DNA of 13,426 nt from an uncultured Collinsella sp. (GTDB lineage: Bacteria; Actinomycetota; Coriobacteriia; Coriobacteriales; Coriobacteriaceae), in contig CABUKY010000035.1 in NCBI GenBank assembly GCA_902492185.1, positions 1 to 13,426 on the forward strand, given 5' to 3'. The notes under the pieces were generated by a model. The model was not told the DNA's origin and did not search any database. It worked only from the letters and a program-made list of their open reading frames with translations. Position 1 is the stretch's first letter; every line of letters begins with the position of its first letter. A program made the position numbers and the translations under genes. This document shows, in pieces, positions 1-6,802 of this stretch.

Positions 1-614
1 GCAATGGGTACGCAGACCATGCCCGTATAGTCGGGGCTCACGATGGGGCCACCGGCACTGAGCGCGTACCCCGTAGAACCAGTCGCCGTCGAAACGACGA
101 CACCGTCACCGCGTAGGCGGTCGATATGATGGCCGGACACCGTGATGTCGAACTCGACCATATCGGACAGCGGACCGCGGGTAAGCGCCATGTCGTTGAG
201 GGCGAAGGTGCGCACGACATCCTTCGTACCGTCTTCGCGCACGGACACGATATCCGCGGCGATGGTAGCGCGACGGCTCACATGCAGCTCGCCGGACAGG
301 GCGTCGCTCACGACCTGCAGAATGTCGCGCTCCTCGGGACTCGCAGCAGTTAAAAAGCCCAGGTGACCATAGGAAAGACCGAGGATAGGAATCTCGCGAT
401 GGTTGAGGATGCGGGCAGCGCGCAGCAATGTACCGTCGCCGCCGAGCGTAATGACCAGATCGGAGCCGTCGATATCAGGTGTGCTTTGAATCTTCGATCG
501 CTGGTCGGCAGCCCATGCGACCTCATAGCCCTGGCGCGTCAGCCAAAGCTCGAGCATCAGGCCGCTCTCGACCGCCTCTTGCTTGTAGTAATTGGGAACC
601 AGAAAGACCTTCAT
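1..614 (-). CDS. nadK: NAD kinase, C-terminal part cut off by window edge
   Basis: NAD kinase phosphorylates NAD to NADP using ATP (or polyphosphate in some bacteria) in the cytoplasm. About 204 N-terminal residues are visible and the gene runs off the left edge, so roughly a quarter to a third of a usual 280-300 residue protein is missing. The signature GGDGT loop is at residues 58-62 with its catalytic aspartate. The NE/D motif reads LNDMALTRG (139-147), and the conserved GDG...TGSTGY segment is at 169-183, followed by SAGGPIV. The ATG at 614 overlaps the tlyA stop as ATGA, so the two are probably translationally coupled. This is the last visible gene of the efp-yqhY-nusB-xseB-tlyA-nadK run; recN often follows in related genomes but lies outside the window. 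The identification is secure. Confidence 0.96.
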   Translation of the reverse strand, partial: MKVFLVPNYYKQEAVESGLMLELWLTRQGYEVAWAADQRSKIQSTPDIDGSDLVITLGGDGTLLRAARILNHREIPILGLSYGHLGFLTAASPEERDILQVVSDALSGELHVSRRATIAADIVSVREDGTKDVVRTFALNDMALTRGPLSDMVEFDITVSGHHIDRLRGDGVVVSTATGSTGYALSAGGPIVSPDYTGMVCVPI

Positions 615-1414
615 AGCGTTGCAGCTTTCTCGCTCAAAACCGATACCTGGGATTGCAGCACGTCTTGCGAGCGGTCGCCAGATTCAAATCTCGTGCCGTA
701 CAGGAAAAACTCAACGTTGCCCTTGGCACCATGAATGGGCGACACGCACACATCGACCGGGAACAGCCCCTTGGCAGCAAAGAGCTCAACCGCCGCCACG
801 AGCGTATCGCGGCGCACAGCGGGATCGGTCACAATGCCGCCCTCGCCCACCAGCGCCGCCGGAGCTTCAAACTGCGGCTTTACGAGCGTGCAGAATGCAC
901 CCGTAGGCGCCAGGCACGCCAGTACCGCATCGATAATGTTCGCGATGCTGGTAAACGAGACATCACACACAGCCAGGTCGATGGCGCCGGCATAGCCAAG
1001 CTCAGGCAGCTGCGTCACGTTTGTGCGCTCATGCAGCGTCACGCGATCGTCCTGACGCAACGACCAATCGAACTGGGCGCGACCCACGTCCACAGAGACA
1101 ACGGTCGCAGCTCCGCGCTTGAGCAGGCAATCGGTAAAACCCCCGGTAGAGCAGCCCACATCCAAACAGGCAAGGCCCGTCGGATTGATGCCAAACGCAT
1201 CAAGCGCGCCTTCGAGCTTAAGACCGCCGCGGCCAACATAGGGAATGCGCCCCTTCACGTGCAGCGGCAGCCCCGGGATTACCTTAAGGCCCGGCGAAGT
1301 CAAGCGCTCACCGCCACTCGAGACCAAGCCGGCCATAAGAGTGCGAAGGGCATCCGCGCGATCGGCGCAGATGCCCTGTGAAATCAGTTCGTCATCAAGA
1401 CGCACGCGTTTCAT
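611..1414 (-). CDS. tlyA: TlyA-family rRNA 2'-O-methyltransferase
   Basis: TlyA proteins combine an N-terminal S4 RNA-binding domain with a Rossmann methyltransferase. In characterised members they 2'-O-methylate cytidines of 16S and/or 23S rRNA, and older databases call them hemolysin A. With ATG at 1414 the protein has 267 residues, normal for the family. The S4 domain is about residues 2-55, then YVGRGGLKLEGAL with Lys66. The SAM-binding loop DVGCSTGGFTD (85-95) has Cys where Ala is usual. The K-D-K-E catalytic set appears as Lys66, Asp151 (CDVSF), Lys179 (VKPQFE) and Glu235 (VEFF). Alternative starts are ATG at 1423 and TTG at 1426; none has a strong ribosome binding site, and 1414 places the S4 domain at the usual distance. 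It lies 35 nt after xseB and overlaps nadK by ATGA. Confidence 0.93.
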   Translation of the reverse strand: MKRVRLDDELISQGICADRADALRTLMAGLVSSGGERLTSPGLKVIPGLPLHVKGRIPYVGRGGLKLEGALDAFGINPTGLACLDVGCSTGGFTDCLLKRGAATVVSVDVGRAQFDWSLRQDDRVTLHERTNVTQLPELGYAGAIDLAVCDVSFTSIANIIDAVLACLAPTGAFCTLVKPQFEAPAALVGEGGIVTDPAVRRDTLVAAVELFAAKGLFPVDVCVSPIHGAKGNVEFFLYGTRFESGDRSQDVLQSQVSVLSEKAATL

Positions 1415-1449
1415 GAATGCCATCAACCATTCGTATCCGGAGATGCGGC

Positions 1450-1689
1450 CTAGCTATCCTGGGATTCGTTTGCCGCATCCTCATCGTATTCCTGCTCGAG
1501 CTTGTCGGCCTCTCGCGGCGTCAGCTCAAACTTGTCGACCATATCGACCGCGCGGGAGCCCAGCTCAATCGCTTCGTCAAACAAATCGAGCGAACGCTCC
1601 AAGGAGGTATCCTTGGAGCGAACGGTAGCGATGATCTGGTCCAGACGGTCCGAGATCTCGTCGAAGTTGCGGACGGAACCCTCTGGCAT
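1450..1689 (-). CDS. xseB: Exodeoxyribonuclease VII small subunit
   Basis: XseB is the small helical subunit that binds several copies per XseA to form exonuclease VII, a single-strand DNA exonuclease. The 79-residue product matches family length. It shows the typical pattern of a first helix starting NFDEISDRLDQI, a short turn (SKDTSLERS) and a second helix DLFDEAIELGSRAVDMVD, followed by an acidic C-terminus. The ATG at 1689 is only 2 nt after the nusB stop and is preceded by GAGGAG inside the end of nusB, so the two are co-translated. The catalytic partner xseA, usually the immediate upstream neighbour, is not in this window. Confidence 0.92.
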   Translation of the reverse strand: MPEGSVRNFDEISDRLDQIIATVRSKDTSLERSLDLFDEAIELGSRAVDMVDKFELTPREADKLEQEYDEDAANESQDS

Positions 1690-1691
1690 GG

Positions 1692-2279
1692 CTACTCCTC
1701 GACGGAGTCGGCCTCGACGGCCTCAGCAGCGTCCGCATCCTCGGCAAGTACACCGGCGGCAGCCTGAGCGGCGGCGACCTTTGCGGCAGCCTCTGCAGCC
1801 TGCGCCTCCTCGCGAGCGCGGTCCTCGGCCAGCAGCTCTTGGTACAGGTCCTCGCCCGGCAGCTCCTCGCTGCGAGCGATCTTGCCCAGCACGCCGTTGA
1901 CGAACGACGCGGACTGGTCGGTGCCATAGGCCTTGGCAAGCTCGACAGCCTCGTTGATCACGATGGCGTCCGAGACCTCCTCGTCGGTGAGGAAACGCAT
2001 CTCGTAAACGGCGATACGCAGCAGATTGCGGTCGGCGCCGGGCATGCGCATAAGATCCCAGTTCTTGGCAACGGAGCGCAGAGCGCAGTCGATGCGATCG
2101 ATATGCTCGTAGGCACCACGGCAAAGCTCAAGCGCATAGGGGTCGAGGGGGCCCTTCGAGATCAGGAAATCGCCCTCGAGGACGCGCTCAAGCGGGCTGT
2201 CCGTGGCCTCGGCCTGGAACAGCAGCTGCAGCGCCTGACTGCGGGCAAGCGTGCGCCCGCGATAAACCTTAAGGCTCAA
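1692..2279 (-). CDS. nusB: Transcription antitermination factor NusB with Ala/Glu-rich tail
   Basis: NusB binds boxA RNA with NusE (ribosomal protein S10) and supports antitermination of rRNA transcription. The all-helical NusB core spans about residues 8-137. It includes ARSQALQLLFQ (12-22), DRNLLRIAVYEM (83-94), INEAVELAKAYG (108-119) and the family hallmark FVNGVLGKIAR (126-136). A tail of nearly 60 residues, rich in Ala and Glu, follows and makes the protein 195 residues against the usual 130-150. The start is TTG at 2279: AGGAG lies 8 nt upstream and no ATG precedes the conserved core in frame. The gene follows yqhY by 3 nt and precedes xseB by 2 nt, as in an operon. Confidence 0.94.
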   Translation of the reverse strand: MSLKVYRGRTLARSQALQLLFQAEATDSPLERVLEGDFLISKGPLDPYALELCRGAYEHIDRIDCALRSVAKNWDLMRMPGADRNLLRIAVYEMRFLTDEEVSDAIVINEAVELAKAYGTDQSASFVNGVLGKIARSEELPGEDLYQELLAEDRAREEAQAAEAAAKVAAAQAAAGVLAEDADAAEAVEADSVEE

Positions 2280-2282
2280 AGG

Positions 2283-2645
2283 TTACTCCTTGGGGAAAAC
2301 GAGGCCGTCAATGCAAACGTCAACGCGCTCGACCTCGACGCCCACCTGAGCATCGATGGCGGCGACCACGGCGGCGCGAACGGCCTCGGCGAGTTTCTTG
2401 AACGGATAGCCAAAGAACACCACGACACGCACGGTGAGTGCGAGCTTGTCGCCAACGACCTCGGCCTCGACCGCCGGCTCGGAAGCCGGGGCCTTGGACG
2501 AGAGCATCATGGAGACAAGATTAGTGGCAAGGTCCTTGACGCCAACGGAGGCGATGCCCTCGACATCGGACACGGCGCGCGAGACGATGGCGGTCAGAAC
2601 ATCGGGCGAAATGCCGATGCCGTCAATCTTGATTTCCTGGGGCAT
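2283..2645 (-). CDS. yqhY: Asp23/Gls24 family envelope stress-type protein (YqhY-like)
   Basis: This 120-residue protein belongs to the Asp23 (DUF322) family. It starts with a segment containing ISPDVLTAIVSRAVSDVEGI, then GVKDL, then a charged strand region ending in the typical alternating pattern LALTVRVVVFFGYPFKKLAEAV and a last strand VERVDVCIDGLVF. In Bacillus, the paralogue at this position (YqhY, between accC and nusB) influences acetyl-CoA carboxylase activity; other family members are alkaline-shock or membrane-associated proteins. No membrane segment is visible. ATG at 2645 has a very strong AGGAGG site 6 nt upstream. It lies 24 nt after efp and 3 nt before nusB. The symbol is given by position and family; the function is not established. 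Confidence 0.88.
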   Translation of the reverse strand: MPQEIKIDGIGISPDVLTAIVSRAVSDVEGIASVGVKDLATNLVSMMLSSKAPASEPAVEAEVVGDKLALTVRVVVFFGYPFKKLAEAVRAAVVAAIDAQVGVEVERVDVCIDGLVFPKE

Positions 2646-2669
2646 GAGTCCTCCTAGAAGAGTTGGTTG

Positions 2670-3233
2670 CTAGACGCGGGAGACGAACTTGCCGTCGCGG
2701 GTGTCAACCTTGATGACCTCGCCCTCGTTGAGGTACATGGGGACCTGGATGACAGCGCCGGTGTCAATCGTGGCCGGCTTGGTGGAACCCTGGACGGTGT
2801 CGCCCTTAAAGCCCGGGTCGGTCTGGACGATGGTGGTCTCGATGAACATCGGCGGAGTCACGCCCATGAGCTCATCGTCAGCGAAGAGCAGCTGGCAGAT
2901 GTCGTTCTCGCGCAGCCACTTGGAGTTCTCGCCCACCATGTCCTCGGGAACGGGAACCTGCTCATAGGTCTCGTTGTCCATGAAGATGTAGTCGGCGCCA
3001 TCGTTGTAGAGGTACTGGAACTCACGGGTGGTGAGCATGACGCTCTCGAACTTGGTGCCGGCGTTGCAGGTGTTCTCGACGACACGGCCGCTCTTGATGT
3101 CGCGGGTCTTGTAGCGCACAAACGCGCCGCCCTTGCCCGGCTTGACATGCTGGAACTCGACGATGGTGTAGACCTTGTCCTTGATGCGGAGACCGAGGCC
3201 GTTCTTGAAGTCGGCGGTAGAAATGGTAGGCAT
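2670..3233 (-). CDS. efp: Translation elongation factor P
   Basis: EF-P enters the ribosome next to the P-site tRNA and relieves stalling at consecutive prolines. The 187-residue product has normal length and all three beta-barrel domains: the KOW-like N-terminal domain, a central OB domain, and a C-terminal OB domain with GFKGDTVQGSTKPATIDTG and the end signature VIKVDTRDGKFVSRV. The domain I tip loop reads VKPGKGGAFVR, with the tip lysine at residue 34; this is the residue modified in E. coli and Bacillus, but no modifying enzyme is encoded here, so its state is unknown. The ATG at 3233 begins at MPTIS and has AGAAAGG 6 nt upstream; an in-frame extension to 3266 was rejected. It is the first gene of the run that ends at nadK and has its own promoter. 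Confidence 0.97.
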   Translation of the reverse strand: MPTISTADFKNGLGLRIKDKVYTIVEFQHVKPGKGGAFVRYKTRDIKSGRVVENTCNAGTKFESVMLTTREFQYLYNDGADYIFMDNETYEQVPVPEDMVGENSKWLRENDICQLLFADDELMGVTPPMFIETTIVQTDPGFKGDTVQGSTKPATIDTGAVIQVPMYLNEGEVIKVDTRDGKFVSRV

Positions 3234-3290
3234 AGCGACCTTTCTTGTTATGGGCAGAACGCACAAGCGTCCAAATTACATACGACCGAA

Positions 3291-3296
3291 ATTATA
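3291..3296 (-). promoter_or_regulatory. -10 box of the efp operon promoter
   Basis: On the minus strand the hexamer is a perfect TATAAT. It lies between the pepP terminator and efp, about 57 nt before the efp start codon, giving an expected leader of about 50 nt. No good -35 box is seen at the usual distance; CTGCAG and GCTGCA are the nearest candidates. The position just after a terminator supports a dedicated promoter for efp-yqhY-nusB-xseB-tlyA-nadK. Confidence 0.65.
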
Positions 3297-3326
3297 CACT
3301 TGCTGACGGCGCCTGCAGCGAGCGCA

Positions 3327-3370
3327 TAAAAAGAGAACGCGGGGCGTCCGAATCGATCCGGACGCCCCGC
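3327..3370 (-). terminator. Intrinsic terminator after pepP
   Basis: Minus-strand transcripts form a perfect 12-bp GC-rich stem (arms 3359-3370 and 3339-3350, each the complement of GCGGGGCGTCCG) with an 8-nt loop. The stem is followed by a T-rich run reading GTTCTCTTTTTA. It starts about 22 nt after the pepP stop codon. Read on the plus strand the stem is followed by C and A residues, so only the minus direction looks functional. Confidence 0.88.
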
Positions 3371-3392
3371 CCCAAAAATCTATCGAAATGGG

Positions 3393-4523
3393 CTAGCAAT
3401 CGATGACGTGCAGGTCGTGCGGGGTCTTGGTGAAGGGCTCGTAGCCGTTCTCGGTGACCACGCCGTAGTCCTCCAGACGCACGCCGCCCACACCGGGCAG
3501 ATACACGCCGGGCTCTATGGTGATAACCGAGCCGACCTCGATGGTGTTCTTGCTGCGGTTGAAGTTGGGCAGCTCATGGATGTCGATGCCCACGCCGTGA
3601 CCCAGACCATGGTTGTAATAATCGCCATAGCCGGCATCGCCGATAATCTTCTTGGAAAGCTTGAAAATGTCGTTGCCCTCGACGCCCGGATGGATGGCAG
3701 CGACGCACTCCTCGTGCGTACGGCGCACGAGCGCGTACAGGTCGAGCTGCTCCTGGGTAGGCTCGCCCATCACGACAGTGCGTGTCATGTCGGAGCGATA
3801 ATCGCAGTAGCCCGCGCCGTAATCCATGAGGACAAAGTCGCCCTTCTCGATCACGCGGTCGCTCGGGACGGCATGCGGGTTGGCGGTGTTGGGGCCGCTC
3901 GCCACGATGGAGCCAAAGGCAAGGCTGTCAGCACCGTTGGCGAACATAAAGTTCTCGAGCTCGTTGCGTACCTGCTTCTCGGTCATACCGGGCTTAATAA
4001 AGCCGAGCATATGCTGGAAGGCGGCATCGGTGATCGACTGCGCATGGCGCATGAGCTCGATCTCCTCGGCGTCCTTGATGGCGCGCATCTTGCGGATGTC
4101 GTCATGCATCAGCGGCAACATGCAAGCGACGGAACGGTCCTCCAGACCACGCTGAATACCCTGGTAGAAGTTGATCTGCATGTCGTCCTCGACAGCGCAG
4201 ACGCGGCATTTGTTGGCCGCGATCTTGCCGGCGACCCAACCGGGGATGGTGCCCTCGTCCATGTCGTAGACCCAGGGGCTGCCGGCGGGCGTGTTCTCCT
4301 CAAAGCTGTTGAGGTAGCGCGAGTCGGTATGGAACAGGCACTGGTCAGCCGTAATAAACGCCGCGTGCGGGAACTCGAAGGTGTAGTCGAAGACGCCCTT
4401 CACGCCCGTGAGCCAACGAAGATTGGCCTCGTCGCGTACCACGATAGCGTCGTAGCCGCGCTCGACCATCAGGGCACGGACACGTTCGATACGACCGGCA
4501 GGACCGGCAGCAAACTCAGACAT
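3393..4523 (-). CDS. pepP: M24-family Xaa-Pro aminopeptidase
   Basis: This is a cytoplasmic metallopeptidase of the creatinase fold that removes an N-terminal residue preceding proline, or acts as a prolidase on dipeptides. The 376 residues contain an N-terminal creatinase-like domain (about 10-145) and a C-terminal pita-bread domain. All five metal ligands are visible: Asp234 (LMDYGAGY), Asp245 (YRSDMTRT), His309 (GLGHGVGIDIHE), Glu337 (ITIEPGVY) and Glu351 (VRLEDYGVV). The substrate-contacting His217 (NPHAVPSD) is also present. The ATG at 4523 has AGAAAGGAA 6-7 nt upstream. It has its own leader and ends at a strong terminator, so it is likely monocistronic. In Bacillus the homologue YqhT also sits next to efp, a sensible pairing of proline-related functions. 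Aminopeptidase versus prolidase activity cannot be told from sequence, so the symbol is tentative. Confidence 0.92.
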   Translation of the reverse strand: MSEFAAGPAGRIERVRALMVERGYDAIVVRDEANLRWLTGVKGVFDYTFEFPHAAFITADQCLFHTDSRYLNSFEENTPAGSPWVYDMDEGTIPGWVAGKIAANKCRVCAVEDDMQINFYQGIQRGLEDRSVACMLPLMHDDIRKMRAIKDAEEIELMRHAQSITDAAFQHMLGFIKPGMTEKQVRNELENFMFANGADSLAFGSIVASGPNTANPHAVPSDRVIEKGDFVLMDYGAGYCDYRSDMTRTVVMGEPTQEQLDLYALVRRTHEECVAAIHPGVEGNDIFKLSKKIIGDAGYGDYYNHGLGHGVGIDIHELPNFNRSKNTIEVGSVITIEPGVYLPGVGGVRLEDYGVVTENGYEPFTKTPHDLHVIDC

Positions 4524-4555
4524 GCAGATTCCTTTCTTATTGTCTCCATAAAGAC

Positions 4556-4618
4556 GGGACGGGTCTCAACCGAACGTCGGAATCGCATGCGAACCGCAAC
4601 CGATTGGAAACCCGTCCC
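4556..4618 (-). other. Long hairpin in the pepP leader
   Basis: In minus-strand RNA the arm GGGACGGGUUU (4618-4608) pairs with AGACCCGUCCC (4566-4556) over 11 bp with one G-U pair. After a single bulged C, CAAUCG (4606-4601) pairs with CGGUUG (4572-4567) over 6 bp, again with one G-U. The inner part holds the palindrome TCGCATGCGA. The G-U pairs become A-C mismatches on the plus strand, so the fold favours minus-strand RNA. No clear U-tract follows (GTCTTTATGG), so it could be a weak terminator after the aroB homologue, a 5'-end stabilising structure or a regulatory leader. Confidence 0.6.
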
Positions 4619-4620
4619 TC

Positions 4621-4649
4621 AACATGATACGAAAGACGATGGATGTCAA
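4621..4649 (-). promoter_or_regulatory. Candidate pepP promoter
   Basis: A perfect TTGACA -35 box lies at 4644-4649 on the minus strand, 6 nt after the stop of the aroB homologue. The -10 is unclear: CATGTT (4621-4626) has the ideal 17-nt spacing but only three matches, while TATCAT (4624-4629) has five matches but a 14-nt spacer. Either would start transcription at or just before the long leader hairpin. Confidence 0.45.
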
Positions 4650-4655
4650 TAAATC

Positions 4656-5765
4656 TTAGAGAAGTTCTTTGCGAGAAGCCAAGTAGGCGTGAGCGTGACG
4701 CTCAAGAACCTCGTCCTCAACGCCCGTTAGACGAATGGCGCCGAGTGCCGCGGGCAGCGGCAACATACTGCGGTTCGAGCGGGCGAACTGCTGCCTGCGG
4801 AACTCCTCGATAAACGCGGTGGGCTCCAGGTCGAAGGCAAGCTCCTCGATGCCAAAGTCCTCCAGGCAGTCATCGACCTCAAAAACGTAATCGATATCGA
4901 AGTCGCAGGCATCGTGGGCAACGCGCGCCTCAAAACGCATGCCCTCGGACAACAGCTGGTAGGCAGGGACCTGCGAAGCGGCATCGCCCAAGCAGGCGCG
5001 CAGGGCACGCTCCCCCGTCTTGCCAAAATCGAGCGCATGGCGGGCGCTCGGGTTCGTGGCCATCAGTACGTCCTTGCGGGCAGTCTGAGACCACTGAACG
5101 GCATTGACGAGCGCGACCTCCTCGCCCGCGAGAATCTCGGGGACGGTCTCGGTAAACTGATTCCAGCGGGACTTGCTGCTCGAAAGCATGGTGCCAACAA
5201 GTACCGCATAGCCGAGCTTGAGGTCCTCGGGGTCCGTCTCGCGAACAAGGTCGAGGTCACACACGACCAAGCCCGGCTCGGGACGGAACGCGATAGCCGG
5301 AAGCGCATTCGCCGACGAGGCGACGAGCGGCTTCATGGTCGTCGCGACCGTGAGCATGGCGTCGAAGGTCGTCGGCAGCAGCGCGCACTCGGTGCGACCG
5401 CACCACTGGATGGCGCACCAGCTAACAACCGAGCAGGTTACGGCATCGCCCACGGCGACAACCAGATCGTCGCAGGTAACGCCGTTGGCAGACAGGGCGC
5501 CAAAGATCGCATCGGCATCGGCCAGCGTGGCACCAGCAGGCGAAACCTCGAGGACTAGCAGCGACACGGCAAAACCGGCGTCGACCAGCGCATGCTCGAC
5601 GACCTCACCAAAACGCTCGGATGTGGCGTCGTTCCAAACGACCATCGCGCGCTTAGGCTTGCCCACAGCCGAGGCAAACATGCGCGACAACTCCTCGAAC
5701 GCGCCCAATCCGACACGGACATCGACGCTGCGGTTTTGGAAATTGATCAGTTGACGGCGAATCAT
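4656..5765 (-). CDS. Divergent 3-dehydroquinate synthase (AroB) homologue, probably inactive
   Basis: By eye this 369-residue protein aligns along much of its length with AroB, which converts DAHP to 3-dehydroquinate in the shikimate pathway, but most active-site residues are changed. The NAD-binding GGGVVGD becomes GDAVTCS (106-112, with the final Asp replaced by Ser at about 113). PTTLLSQVDSSVGGK becomes PTTFDAMLTVATTMK (131-145), keeping only PTT and the last lysine. The metal-ligand Glu of GLAEVIKYG becomes Tyr186, the GHTFGHA histidines become Lys249 and Arg253, and the HGE histidine becomes Ala268. The frame is intact, so the gene appears maintained. ATG at 5765 overlaps the aroK stop as ATGA. 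It may be a pseudoenzyme, a partner of AroK or an enzyme with another reaction. Automatic annotation would probably call it AroB; the symbol is left blank because that activity is doubtful. Confidence 0.8.
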   Translation of the reverse strand: MIRRQLINFQNRSVDVRVGLGAFEELSRMFASAVGKPKRAMVVWNDATSERFGEVVEHALVDAGFAVSLLVLEVSPAGATLADADAIFGALSANGVTCDDLVVAVGDAVTCSVVSWCAIQWCGRTECALLPTTFDAMLTVATTMKPLVASSANALPAIAFRPEPGLVVCDLDLVRETDPEDLKLGYAVLVGTMLSSSKSRWNQFTETVPEILAGEEVALVNAVQWSQTARKDVLMATNPSARHALDFGKTGERALRACLGDAASQVPAYQLLSEGMRFEARVAHDACDFDIDYVFEVDDCLEDFGIEELAFDLEPTAFIEEFRRQQFARSNRSMLPLPAALGAIRLTGVEDEVLERHAHAYLASRKELL

Positions 5766-6295
5766 AGCAGCCCACGCTCCAAAAGCATCTCGGCACAAAG
5801 GTAGGAAACGTCCTCGAAGGACTTGTTGCGAATATCAAGGGTAAGGTCGGCGGCCTGGCGATACAGCGGACGGCGATGCTCAAACAGGCGCGCGGCATGC
5901 TCGGGAGAGCGAAAATCGGGGCGCGTGTCGGACCGACGAATCTGGCGAATCGAATCCTCGAAGTCGCCCTCGAGGTAAACGCACGTACCCATATCGTGCA
6001 TCAGCTCAATATTCACCGGCGTTTCGACGATACCGCCCCCGCACGAAACCAACAGGCTGCGCTCGCTTTGGAGCGAACGGAGCGCCGAGGTCTCGAGCTC
6101 GCGAAAACGATCCTCGCCCTCGGTCTCAAAAATCTCGGTTACCGACTTGCCGCAACGGCGCACGACCAGACGGTCGGTATCGATAAAACGCCGCTTGAAC
6201 ATGGTGCCCACGTTGCGCGCAAGCGTCGACTTGCCCGCGCCCAAAAAGCCGATAAAGAAGATATGGTCGCAGCCGTGTTTGATGTGCTGGGACAT
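5762..6295 (-). CDS. aroK: Shikimate kinase
   Basis: Shikimate kinase phosphorylates the 3-hydroxyl of shikimate with ATP, the fifth step of chorismate synthesis. The 177-residue product has normal family length and a complete active site. The Walker A loop is GFLGAGKST (16-24), the shikimate-binding DTD is at 39-41, Arg65 sits in FRELE, and the SCGGGIV loop (84-90) carries the substrate-binding glycines. The lid segment has Arg125 (DTRPDF), and Arg142 lies in HRRPLYRQAADLTLD. It starts at ATG 6295, 8 nt after the yqeG stop, and overlaps the following aroB homologue by ATGA. In contrast to that neighbour, nothing suggests loss of function. Confidence 0.95.
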   Translation of the reverse strand: MSQHIKHGCDHIFFIGFLGAGKSTLARNVGTMFKRRFIDTDRLVVRRCGKSVTEIFETEGEDRFRELETSALRSLQSERSLLVSCGGGIVETPVNIELMHDMGTCVYLEGDFEDSIRQIRRSDTRPDFRSPEHAARLFEHRRPLYRQAADLTLDIRNKSFEDVSYLCAEMLLERGLL

Positions 6296-6303
6296 GACGA
6301 GAC

Positions 6304-6801
6304 CTATTCCTCGCAGGGAAGGTCGCGCAGGGCCCGGCGCTCAAAGATACGGAAGATCTGCGTATACCACAGGTCCTGCGTCGCCTGCGGCTTTACCAGG
6401 ATGGTATCGACGCCGGCGAAGTTGCCGCTCCACACGTCCGTGTAGAGCTGATCACCGATCAGCACGGCCTCGCCGGCCGTGGCGCCCAGACGCTTAAGAC
6501 CCGCCTTCAAGGCAAACGGGGCGGGCTTCATGGCGTGGCTGATGGCCTCGAGTCCCAGCTCGCGTGCAGAGCTCATGACCTGGTCGCGATGCCAGTTGTT
6601 GGACACCATGCACAGCTTAAAGCCTTTGGCGCGGGCGGCATCGAGCCAAGCGGAAACCGCGGCGGGAACCTGCTCGGTGTCGCGCGGCACCAGGGTGTTA
6701 TCGCGATCGAGCAGAATGGCGCGTTTGCCGTCGGCCCACAGGGTATCAAGGTCGATGCGATCGACCGAGGCAACGTAACGTTTGGGGCTAAAAATCCTCA
6801 T
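6304..6801 (-). CDS. yqeG: YqeG-family HAD-IIIA phosphatase
   Basis: This 165-residue protein is a small HAD-superfamily phosphatase of the YqeG type. The nucleophile motif is LLDRDNTL with Asp32 and Asp34, motif II is MVSNN with Ser67, motif III is Lys92 (MKPAPFAL), and motif IV is GDQLYTDVWSGN with Asp117 and Asp122. The substrate is not known; some relatives act on phosphatidylglycerophosphate or similar phosphate esters, but that cannot be inferred here. The start is ATG at 6801, 1 nt after the mltG stop, with GGAAT about 5 nt upstream. An in-frame extension upstream would run through mltG coding sequence and lacks the family pattern. Confidence 0.9.
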   Translation of the reverse strand: MRIFSPKRYVASVDRIDLDTLWADGKRAILLDRDNTLVPRDTEQVPAAVSAWLDAARAKGFKLCMVSNNWHRDQVMSSARELGLEAISHAMKPAPFALKAGLKRLGATAGEAVLIGDQLYTDVWSGNFAGVDTILVKPQATQDLWYTQIFRIFERRALRDLPCEE

Positions 6802-6802
6802 G

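Noticed and set aside
653..1381. Plus-strand open frame opposite tlyA
   Set aside because: It is fully contained in tlyA, whose S4 and methyltransferase motifs are clear.
4556..4618. Calling the pepP leader hairpin an intrinsic terminator outright
   Set aside because: The sequence after the stem has only three consecutive T residues, so it is reported as a hairpin of open function.
3408..4652. Plus-strand open frame (414 codons) opposite pepP and its leader
   Set aside because: Its composition mirrors pepP codons, it has no recognisable domain, and the pepP protein has all catalytic ligands.
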